Assembly: GCA_005773145.1 (NCBI GenBank)
Contig: SXHS01000148.1
Span: 1 to 11,106, forward strand
Direction: 5' to 3'
DNA length: 11,106 nt
Source: Planctomycetaceae bacterium
GTDB lineage: Bacteria > Planctomycetota > Planctomycetia > Pirellulales > Pirellulaceae
The notes under the pieces were generated by a model. The model was not told where the DNA came from. It saw only the letters and a program-made list of their open reading frames with translations, and did no database searches. Positions 1-6,751 of this stretch are shown here, one piece after another; positions within the stretch are counted from its first letter, which is position 1; the number at the start of each line of letters is the position of its first letter. The position numbers and the translations under genes were made by a program.

Positions 1-1503
1 AATCACTTGGGGGATTGGGGCACGCAATTTGGCATGATCATCTACGGTTACAAACACTTCGTGGATGCGGCGGCGTACGAGCGTCAGCCTGTTGTCGAGC
101 TGGGGCGATTGTATCGTTTGGTGCGGCAGTTGATGGATGTGCAGGAGGCTCAATCGCAGCTACCCGTAGCCGTGGCCAAAGTTGAACAGCTAACGCAGTC
201 CAGCCTGGCAGCGCGCGAGGCAGCGGCCGTCGCGCCGGCCGGCGAGCCCCTGAAGCGCGCGGAGAAGACGGCACGGCTTGCCGCGGACCAACGGCGCTCG
301 GCGGAGGCGGAGCGCGATTCCTGGCAAGCGCGATGTGAGGCTGCGGCGCGGGACGGAGAGTTATCCGCCCGCTTGGCAGCCCATCCGGACGTGGAAACGA
401 GCGTGCTGCGGGAAACCGCCAAGTTGCATGCTGGCGATGCGGACAATCGACGCTTGTGGCAAACCTTCTTGCCCAGTTGTCGCGCCGACATTCAACGGAT
501 TTATGATCGGCTGCACGTGACGTTCGATCACGAGTTGGGGGAGAGTTTTTATCACGAACGGTGTGCCCCAGTCCTGGAAGCCCTGCAATCAGCAGGGATG
601 GCCGTCGACAGCCAGGGCGCGTTATGCGTGTTCTTGGACGGCTTTGAGACCCCCATGATCGTACGGAAACGCGATGGAGCCTACCTGTACGCCACGACCG
701 ACTTGGCGACCTTACAGTATCGCGTGGAGACTTGGCAGCCCGCTGCAATCCTGTATGTCGTCGACTTTCGGCAGTCGGAGCACTTTGCCAAGTTGTTCGC
801 GGCCGTTCGGCAGTGGGGGTACACCCAGATCGATCTGCGGCACATCAGCTTTGGAACCGTGTTGGGAAAGGATGGCCGACCTTATAAGACTCGCTCGGGC
901 GATACGGTGGGGCTGGATGGGCTGCTCGACGAGGCGGTCCATAAGGCCCATGAGGTGGTCAGCCAGAATGACGATGGCAAACCGGATGGCCCCGAGTTGT
1001 CGGCCGAGCAACGCCAGCACATTGCGCAAGTGATCGGCATGGCCGCGTTGAAGTATGCCGACTTGTCCCAGAATCGGACCAGCGACTATGAATATAGTCC
1101 TGAGAAGATGTTGTCGCTGCAAGGAAATACCGCCACCTACATGCAGTATTCCTTCGCGCGCGTGCATGGCATCTTTGCGAAGGGGAATATCGATCCCCAA
1201 GTGCTGCGGCAGCGGCCGGAGTGCCTACACCTGACATCTCCTGCGGAACGTAGCCTCGGGCTGGCCTTGCTGCGGTTCGCCGAGGCCCTTGACGACGCGT
1301 TGTCCGATTATCGTCCGAATCAGCTGACGCAATATCTGTTCGACCTGGCCAAGCGTTTTTCGACGTTTTTCGAGGAGTGCCCCGTGCTGCGAGCGGATAC
1401 GCCGGCGGAGCGTGACAGTCGCTTGATGCTCTGCGACCTCACGGCCCGCACGATCCAGCAGGGACTGGAGCTGTTGGGTATTCAAGTGGTGCAAAAGATG
1501 TGA
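1..1503 (+). CDS. argS: Arginyl-tRNA synthetase, 5' end cut by window edge
   Basis: Class I aminoacyl-tRNA synthetase that charges tRNA-Arg with arginine in the cytoplasm. The frame is open from base 1 and reads N-H-L-G-D-W-G-T-Q-F-G, the conserved ArgS block that follows the HxGH nucleotide-binding motif, so the true start lies upstream; the TTG at 7 is an internal Leu codon. Visible in order (500 residues in the window): catalytic Rossmann core; the E/D-rich ALA-K-L-H-x-G-D segment at about 139-146; the Y-L-Y-A-T-T-D-L-A block near 229; the KMSKS-equivalent loop K-T-R-S-G-D-T-V starting at Lys296, the form usual for ArgS; then the DALR anticodon-binding helical domain from about 370, with N-T-A-x-Y-M-Q-Y-S-F-A-R-V. 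The C-terminus (L-G-I-Q-V-V-x-K-M) matches E. coli ArgS. Odd: compared with E. coli from memory, there are about 75 extra residues at roughly 58-132, rich in Ala, Arg and Glu and probably helical. Identification is secure. Confidence 0.97.
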   Translation, partial: NHLGDWGTQFGMIIYGYKHFVDAAAYERQPVVELGRLYRLVRQLMDVQEAQSQLPVAVAKVEQLTQSSLAAREAAAVAPAGEPLKRAEKTARLAADQRRSAEAERDSWQARCEAAARDGELSARLAAHPDVETSVLRETAKLHAGDADNRRLWQTFLPSCRADIQRIYDRLHVTFDHELGESFYHERCAPVLEALQSAGMAVDSQGALCVFLDGFETPMIVRKRDGAYLYATTDLATLQYRVETWQPAAILYVVDFRQSEHFAKLFAAVRQWGYTQIDLRHISFGTVLGKDGRPYKTRSGDTVGLDGLLDEAVHKAHEVVSQNDDGKPDGPELSAEQRQHIAQVIGMAALKYADLSQNRTSDYEYSPEKMLSLQGNTATYMQYSFARVHGIFAKGNIDPQVLRQRPECLHLTSPAERSLGLALLRFAEALDDALSDYRPNQLTQYLFDLAKRFSTFFEECPVLRADTPAERDSRLMLCDLTARTIQQGLELLGIQVVQKM

Positions 1504-1516
1504 TCGAAACGGGCGA

Positions 1517-2551
1517 CTACTCGCGTGGAGGGCCTGCGGGGGCCATGCACTCATAGCGGCCGAAGATCATGCGACCGGCGCTGGTTTGCAGAACGCTGGT
1601 CACGGCGATCCGCACCATTTGTTGCAAGTGGGGGCGTCCTCCTTCCACGACGACCATCGTGCCGTCGTCTAGGTAGCCAACCCCCTGGCCGTCTCCTTCT
1701 CCCTGTTTCACGAGGCGGACGTCCAACGTTTCTCCCGGCAGGTGGATCGGCTTAAGGGCGTTGGCCAAATCATTAAGATTCACAACCTGCACGTTGTGCA
1801 ATTGGGCTACCTTGCTGAGATTGTAGTCGCCGGTCACCAACTTGCCGTCCAACTGTTTGGTCAGCAACACCAATCGCATGTCGACGGATTGCGTTTCCAT
1901 GTCCGGGGACTGCTGATCGTAGATCCGCAAGTCGATGTCCTTGTTGTTGCGGAGTCGGTTCAAAATATCCAGGCCGCGGCGACCGCGACTACGCCGTAGT
2001 CGATCACTACTGTCGGCGATCCCTTGCAGCTCGCTGAGCACGAAGCGGGGCATTACCAAGGGGCTGTCGATGATCGACGTCTCCACGACGTCCGCGACGC
2101 GCCCATCGATAATCACACTGGTATCGAGCACAAACGGTTTCAGGCCCTTGACTTGTTTCGCGAACTCCACATAGGGAATGATGAAGCGAAAGTCATCTTT
2201 GGTTTGCAAGAGTACGCTGATGCACGTGTAGCATAGGACCAAGCCCAGTACCAATTGCACGACATGTTGAATTTGCGGGCTTTCCACCACCGGGTTCACC
2301 GCGACACCGGCAATGTACGTCAGGAACAAACCCACGATCAGGCCGAAGTAGATGGCCGAGATGGTATCCACCCGCTTCTTCCGCATGCGCATGTCAATCG
2401 TGATCACGCCGGCCGCGGCTGCCAGGATGGTCAGGAATACGACCCAGGGGAGCCAGGTGGGTTCCCGCGGTAGCAGGTTCATATTGATGATGGTCACGGC
2501 CACACCGGCCGCAACCAGCACGAACAAGCATCTCAGTAGTAAGAGCGCCAT
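1517..2551 (-). CDS. YacL-type membrane protein with PIN and TRAM domains
   Basis: Integral membrane PIN-domain protein of the YacL type, probably a membrane-anchored RNase; substrate unknown. With the ATG at 2551 it has 344 residues. Four hydrophobic helices are visible at about 1-23, 31-53, 63-85 and 95-115. The PIN domain follows (about 138-262) with its acidic metal-binding set in place: Asp143 in L-D-T-S, Asp149 in I-I-D-G-R-V, Glu174 in L-S-E-L-Q, Asp224 in S-V-D and Asp242 in T-G-D-Y-N. The C-terminal part (about 270-335, with L-D-V-R-L-V-K-x-G-E ... G-V-G-Y-L-D-D-G-T-M-V-V-V-E-G) is a TRAM domain, usually an RNA-binding beta barrel. The frame also allows a TTG start at 2575. I chose ATG because it puts the first helix at the N-terminus and has AAGGG about 9 bases upstream. 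Its stop is 13 bases from the argS stop, tail to tail. The upstream minus-strand gene is the dGTPase, 113 bases away, so co-transcription is possible. Family assignment is strong; gene name and cellular role are not. Confidence 0.92.
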   Translation of the reverse strand: MALLLLRCLFVLVAAGVAVTIINMNLLPREPTWLPWVVFLTILAAAAGVITIDMRMRKKRVDTISAIYFGLIVGLFLTYIAGVAVNPVVESPQIQHVVQLVLGLVLCYTCISVLLQTKDDFRFIIPYVEFAKQVKGLKPFVLDTSVIIDGRVADVVETSIIDSPLVMPRFVLSELQGIADSSDRLRRSRGRRGLDILNRLRNNKDIDLRIYDQQSPDMETQSVDMRLVLLTKQLDGKLVTGDYNLSKVAQLHNVQVVNLNDLANALKPIHLPGETLDVRLVKQGEGDGQGVGYLDDGTMVVVEGGRPHLQQMVRIAVTSVLQTSAGRMIFGRYECMAPAGPPRE

Positions 2552-2664
2552 CTTGCCCCACCCTTCTTGGACCAAATAAAGGACTCGGTCGTTGGAATTC
2601 GCCCTGTGGCCTCGCTATTGTCGGCCGCAGATTCATCAACCGCCACGGGCCTGATCGCCATCAC

Positions 2665-3804
2665 TCAGGCCTGCCGCCGGATCAACCGATGTCGCCGATA
2701 TTGTTGCTGAAAAAATCGATCCGTCATTCCGGCTAAGTACTCCCCGACGACCGGACGCAGGCCCCGCTCGCGGGCACGTTGCTGAAATTGCGGCGGCAAC
2801 CACTCCGGATGGCTTCCGAAACAGTCGAACATCCACAGCATCTGATTACGTACTCGTTTGCGAATGGCCCGCAGTCGATCATGCCGATAGACGCGCTCAC
2901 GCAAGAAGCTCTCCAGCCCCACTTTCTCCTGAAGGAGCGCGGGGCCCAAACCGATCAACACGCCCTTCTGTCTCGCCTCGGCGGCGCTACCGCAGCCGGC
3001 GGCGTTCAGTCGGGCCGACGAGCACGACACCAAATCGCCCACTTGATACTCGATCAGGGAATGCACGAGCGTCTTGCGCATCATGCCAGCGTCCGAACCG
3101 GTCGCGACCGGTCGCAACAGGGCGATCAAGCCATCCACCATCGGCACCTGGGACAACTCGTCAAACGGCACCATTGACAACTTCAGCGCATCATCCAGGT
3201 CATGGGCATTGTAGGTCATGCTGTCCGCCGCTTCAACGACCTGTACTTCCAGCAGGGGCGCGGGGCCCGCTCCTCCCTTCTCCACCCGCGTCGATTGCCC
3301 TTCCAGCAATTCGAGCGACAGGTTCAAGCCTGGGAACTGCGGATAGCGCTGCTCCAGATCCTCCACTAAGGTCAAGGCGAACCGATTGTGCGAGAACCCG
3401 CCGTGGTCCACCAGGCATTCGTGGAGTACCTGCTCGCCGGTGTGCCCGTAGGGGGGGTGACCAATATCGTGCAGCAGTGCCAAGGCCTCGATCAAATCTT
3501 CGTTCAACCGTAGAGCGCGACCGATGGTGCGCGCGATGGAGGCCACCTCCATGCTGTGCGTGAGCCGCGTGCGGTGATAGTCTCCCATCTCACCGGTAAA
3601 GACCTGCATTTTGCCACTTAATCGGCGAAAGGCTGAACTGTGAACGATTCGATCTCGGTCGCGTTGAAAGGGACCACGGTACGGGTGAGGCGGTTCCGCA
3701 TGGCGGCGGCCTTGCGAATCGCGACTGAGCATGGCATAGGGGGCCAGGATACTCGACTCCCGTTCGTCAATGGATGGCCCAATGATGCGCGCTTTTTCCA
3801 ACAT
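2665..3804 (-). CDS. dGTPase-like HD-domain dNTP triphosphohydrolase
   Basis: Deoxynucleoside triphosphate triphosphohydrolase-like protein, 379 residues, expected to cleave dNTPs to deoxynucleoside plus tripolyphosphate and so limit the cytosolic dNTP pool. The N-terminal signature is clear: R-D-R-D-R-I-V-H-S-S-A-F-R-R-L (about 48-62), then K-M-Q-V-F and the H-R-T-R-L-T-H-S segment. HD-domain metal ligands are His83, His112-Asp113 (L-L-H-D-I-G-H-P-P-Y-G-H) and Asp194 in E-A-A-D-S-M-T-Y-N-A-H-D-L-D-D-A, which fits the family block. The length fits the shorter, non-E. coli type of dGTPase-like proteins; exact nucleotide preference cannot be read from sequence. Start: ATG at 3804 with GAGG 7 bases upstream (3812-3815), a good Shine-Dalgarno. 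It is divergent from uvrA across 127 bases and lies 113 bases upstream of the PIN-TRAM gene on the same strand. Confidence 0.94.
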   Translation of the reverse strand: MLEKARIIGPSIDERESSILAPYAMLSRDSQGRRHAEPPHPYRGPFQRDRDRIVHSSAFRRLSGKMQVFTGEMGDYHRTRLTHSMEVASIARTIGRALRLNEDLIEALALLHDIGHPPYGHTGEQVLHECLVDHGGFSHNRFALTLVEDLEQRYPQFPGLNLSLELLEGQSTRVEKGGAGPAPLLEVQVVEAADSMTYNAHDLDDALKLSMVPFDELSQVPMVDGLIALLRPVATGSDAGMMRKTLVHSLIEYQVGDLVSCSSARLNAAGCGSAAEARQKGVLIGLGPALLQEKVGLESFLRERVYRHDRLRAIRKRVRNQMLWMFDCFGSHPEWLPPQFQQRARERGLRPVVGEYLAGMTDRFFQQQYRRHRLIRRQA

Positions 3805-3811
3805 TTCGTAA

Positions 3812-3815
3812 CCTC
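3812..3815 (-). promoter_or_regulatory. Ribosome binding site of the dGTPase-like gene
   Basis: GAGG on the minus strand, 7 bases before the ATG at 3804. It supports that start over the next in-frame ATG, at codon 25. Confidence 0.6.
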
Positions 3816-3832
3816 ATGGTCGGGGCATCGGC

Positions 3833-3861
3833 TTGCTGCGAGCCGGTTCCCTTGCTACTTT
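3833..3861 (+). promoter_or_regulatory. Possible weak sigma70-type promoter for uvrA
   Basis: In the 127-base gap between the divergent dGTPase and uvrA genes, TTGCTG (3833-3838) is followed after 17 bases by TACTTT (3856-3861). Each hexamer matches consensus at only three of six positions, so correct spacing is the main argument. I found no convincing minus-strand promoter for the dGTPase in this gap; TAAAGT on the minus strand, around the same site, is a possible -10 without a -35. Confidence 0.22.
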
Positions 3862-3931
3862 AGCGGGTCGGCCGGGTGTCCGGGACCCACGTGTGACGCA
3901 CCAGCCGTGATTGGGGATCGGGTATCCCGCA

Positions 3932-6541
3932 ATGGCGACGGTTCTTACAAATCTCACAGCTACCGATCCCCCGGCTGCCGCAGGCGTGATCCGCGTCCGT
4001 GGTGCCCGCACCCACAACCTGCGTGATGTGGATCTGGACATCCCGCGCGGTCGATTGGTCGTGTTGACGGGCAAAAGCGGCTCGGGCAAGAGTTCTTTGG
4101 CGTTCAATACGCTCCACGCCGAAGGGCAACGGCAGTACATCGAAAGCCTATCGGTGTATGCACGCCAATTTCTGCATCAGTTGCAACGGCCGGATGTGGA
4201 TGCGGTTGGTGGTCTCCAACCAACCCTCTGCATCGATCAACAGGCGGGCCAGCATAGTCCACGCAGTACGGTCGGTACCATCACGGAAATCTACGACTAC
4301 TTGCGGCTATTCATGGCCCGCTTGGGGCAACCGAGTTGTATCGAATGCGGCACCGTCATCTGCCAGCAGGCACCGGAGCGAATTCAGCAAAGGGTGATGC
4401 AGCTCCCCGAGGGGACGCGGGTGATGGTCATGGCGCCGCTTGTCCGAGAGCAACGCGGCGCACACGAAGAATCCATCCAGCAAATTCGCCAGGCCGGATT
4501 GGTTCGCGCGCGAGTGGATGGCCTGGTCTACGATCTCGATCAGATCCCACCCCTAGCACCACGCAAGACGCACGATATCGACGCGGTGATGGATCGTATC
4601 GTGGTCCGCGATGGGGGTGGGACGCGAGTTGCCGAGGCGATTCAGGCGGCCAGCCAATGGGGGGACGAACGCAATGCGAGTGGAGCCGTTGCCATTGCCT
4701 ACGCCCTGCCCGCAGACGGTTCCGCCGCTGCGGTGTGGCAGGACGAGATCTACAGCACACGGCCCACGTGTCCCCGTTGTCACGCTCAGTACGCGGAACT
4801 GGAGCCGCGATCGTTTAGCTTCAACAGCGCCTACGGCGCGTGCCCAACGTGCGAAGGGCTGGGCCGACCGCCGGATGATGAAACGGGGCTGGTCTGCTCG
4901 GCGTGCGCCGGCACGCGTTTGCGCCCCGAATCCCGCAGCGTGCGCTTGGGTGGACGGGCGGTTCACGAAATCACCGCGCAGCCAATCCACGAATTGCCGC
5001 CGTTTTTTCAATCACTGGTCTTCGAAGATTGGCAGCAGCCAGTCGCCGCGCCGCTCATTCGAGATATTTGCCATCGTCTGCAGTTTCTATTACAAGTTGG
5101 TGTCGGGTATCTCACGCTCGATCGTGCTGCCGATACCCTCAGCGGCGGCGAGTTGCAACGCGTTCGACTAGCCACCAGCATTGGCTCGGGACTGGTCGGC
5201 GTTTGCTATATCCTGGACGAACCGTCGATCGGTCTGCATCCGCGGGACAACGAGACACTGATTGCGGCCCTGCGTCGTCTCCAACAGCAAGGCAATTCGG
5301 TACTGGTCGTCGAACACGACGATGCCATCATGCGTTGCGCGGATTGGCTGATCGATATGGGACCGGGGGCCGGCGCGCAGGGGGGGCTGGTCGTAGCGCA
5401 GGGGACGCCGGCAGCCCTACAAGCCAACGCCGAATCACTGACCGGGCAGTACTTGAGCGGACGCTGTCAGATCTCAGTCCCCACCCAGCGTCGGGAAACG
5501 ACCAAGGCCCGGGCCTTGCGACTGGAAGGAGTTACGACCCACAACCTGCAGGAGGTGTCGGTCGTCATTCCCCTCGACGTACTCGTCGCGGTTACGGGGG
5601 TAAGTGGTTCGGGAAAAAGTTCGCTGATCCATGAGACGCTGATTCCGGGGTTGCGCCGGCGATTGGGTGCGGAGGACGCCCGTTCGGGGCCCCACCGGAG
5701 CTTGCGCGGCGTCTCGATGCTGGAACGTGTGGTCTGGATCGACCAGTCTCCCGTGGGTCGGTCTCCACGCAGCAACGCGGCCACGTACTCGGGCCTGTTC
5801 GACGAAATCCGCAAGATATTCGCCGCCACTCGCAGCGCCAAGCAACGTGGCTATGGTGTCGGTCGCTTTAGCTTCAACAACAAGGAAGGACGTTGCGAGG
5901 CCTGTCAGGGACAGGGATCGCAAAAAGTCGCCATGGGGTTCCTCCCGGATTTGTACGTGACCTGCGAGGCCTGTCAGGGTGCGCAGTTCAATCGACAAAC
6001 GCTGCAAGTTCGCTATCGCGACCGTACGATCGCGGAAGTATTGGCTATGCGAGTGGACGACGCGTTAGAGTTTCTGGAAAATTTTCCACCTGCGGAGCGT
6101 ATGCTGGCGTGTTTTCAGCAGATCGGATTGGGATACTTGCCGTTGGGCCAGTCGGCGACCACACTATCTGGCGGCGAAGCCCAGCGAGTCCGCTTGGCGA
6201 CCGAGCTGGGCCGCGCGGACACGGGGCACACGTTGTACGTGCTCGATGAACCGACGACCGGATTGCACGTCGATGACGTGCGACGTCTCCTCGATGTGTT
6301 GCAGGGACTGGTCGACAAGGGCAATTCCGTGTTGGTGATCGAACATCATCTGGATGTCATCAAATGCGCCGATTGGGTCATCGATCTTGGGCCTGAAGGC
6401 GGGGCGGGCGGGGGACGAATCGTCGCGGAGGGGACTCCGGAGGCGATCGCCCGTTGCCCAGAAAGTCACACCGGCCGTTACTTGAGTCCATTACTCACCG
6501 GCTGCCGACGGTCGCCTGCCGTTGGAGAAGCCGATTCGTGA
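3932..6541 (+). CDS. uvrA: UvrA-family excision repair ATPase lacking the insertion domain
   Basis: UvrA-type protein with two ABC ATPase modules; canonical UvrA dimers find DNA lesions and load UvrB in nucleotide excision repair. With ATG 3932 it has 869 residues against about 940 in typical UvrA. In order: Walker A 1 (G-K-S-G-S-G-K-S, 47-54); the UvrB-binding region (about 135-275, with M-A-P-L-V-R-E-Q-R-G and R-A-R-V-D-G); zinc module 1 (Cys280, 283, 304, 307); the C-S-A-C-A-G-T-R-L block (322-330); signature 1 LSGGE (403-407); Walker B 1 (Asp429-Glu430) and His462; Walker A 2 (556-563); zinc module 2 (Cys655, 658, 678, 681); signature 2 LSGGE (745-749); Walker B 2 (Asp772-Glu773) and His805. 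Odd: only about 10 residues separate G-L-G (309-311) from C-S-A-C, where E. coli UvrA has about 100 forming the insertion domain. The retained UvrB-binding region argues against the UvrA2 class. The frame also allows TTG 3911, just after an in-frame TGA; ATG is preferred, though its Shine-Dalgarno is weak. It may be a second uvrA paralogue. Confidence 0.93.
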   Translation: MATVLTNLTATDPPAAAGVIRVRGARTHNLRDVDLDIPRGRLVVLTGKSGSGKSSLAFNTLHAEGQRQYIESLSVYARQFLHQLQRPDVDAVGGLQPTLCIDQQAGQHSPRSTVGTITEIYDYLRLFMARLGQPSCIECGTVICQQAPERIQQRVMQLPEGTRVMVMAPLVREQRGAHEESIQQIRQAGLVRARVDGLVYDLDQIPPLAPRKTHDIDAVMDRIVVRDGGGTRVAEAIQAASQWGDERNASGAVAIAYALPADGSAAAVWQDEIYSTRPTCPRCHAQYAELEPRSFSFNSAYGACPTCEGLGRPPDDETGLVCSACAGTRLRPESRSVRLGGRAVHEITAQPIHELPPFFQSLVFEDWQQPVAAPLIRDICHRLQFLLQVGVGYLTLDRAADTLSGGELQRVRLATSIGSGLVGVCYILDEPSIGLHPRDNETLIAALRRLQQQGNSVLVVEHDDAIMRCADWLIDMGPGAGAQGGLVVAQGTPAALQANAESLTGQYLSGRCQISVPTQRRETTKARALRLEGVTTHNLQEVSVVIPLDVLVAVTGVSGSGKSSLIHETLIPGLRRRLGAEDARSGPHRSLRGVSMLERVVWIDQSPVGRSPRSNAATYSGLFDEIRKIFAATRSAKQRGYGVGRFSFNNKEGRCEACQGQGSQKVAMGFLPDLYVTCEACQGAQFNRQTLQVRYRDRTIAEVLAMRVDDALEFLENFPPAERMLACFQQIGLGYLPLGQSATTLSGGEAQRVRLATELGRADTGHTLYVLDEPTTGLHVDDVRRLLDVLQGLVDKGNSVLVIEHHLDVIKCADWVIDLGPEGGAGGGRIVAEGTPEAIARCPESHTGRYLSPLLTGCRRSPAVGEADS

Positions 6542-6632
6542 GCTAGCACCGACTACGTTCCCTACCCAACGGTCGCTTTGCTGTCTTGGTCATGCCGGTG
6601 TCCATCAATGCGTGACCGGGTTCGATTCGACC

Positions 6633-6661
6633 TTGGGAACGGGTCGCGAGCTTGTTATACT
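6633..6661 (+). promoter_or_regulatory. Extended -10 promoter for the ABC exporter gene
   Basis: TTGGGA (6633-6638), a 17-base spacer, then TATACT (6656-6661, five of six matches to TATAAT). A TG lies one base before the -10 (6653-6654), giving an extended -10. Predicted transcription begins near 6668, leaving a leader of about 84 bases before the ATG at 6752. This rules out upstream starts of the open frame before about 6668. The rest of 6542-6751 shows no gene, and I see no clear terminator behind uvrA. Confidence 0.6.
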
Positions 6662-6751
6662 CCCGCTCCCCCCGAGCGGTCCGGGAACGCCAGCGTGAGT
6701 CGGTTGTCGCCGCGCGGCCACGGGATTCCTACAGCTAGTACGATCGAGACG

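Noticed and set aside
38..748. Long minus-strand open frame (236 codons) opposite argS
   Set aside because: Arg/Pro/Ser-rich low-information translation lying wholly opposite a clearly conserved gene; a GC-driven shadow frame.
1504..1516. Shared terminator between the convergent argS and PIN-TRAM genes
   Set aside because: Only 13 bases separate the stops, and no stable stem with a T-run was found in or around them.
4903..5634. Plus-strand open frame of 243 codons inside uvrA
   Set aside because: Overlaps the UvrA signature and Walker regions in another frame; the translation is Arg/Ser/Gly-rich with no family features.
3932..6541. UvrA2 or drug-resistance-type UvrA paralogue
   Set aside because: UvrA2 proteins lack the UvrB-binding domain, which is visible here at about 135-275; the missing part is the insertion domain instead.
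6578..6751. Upstream extension of the ABC exporter frame (58 codons)
   Set aside because: It contains the predicted promoter, and its translation is not membrane-like or similar to exporter N-termini.
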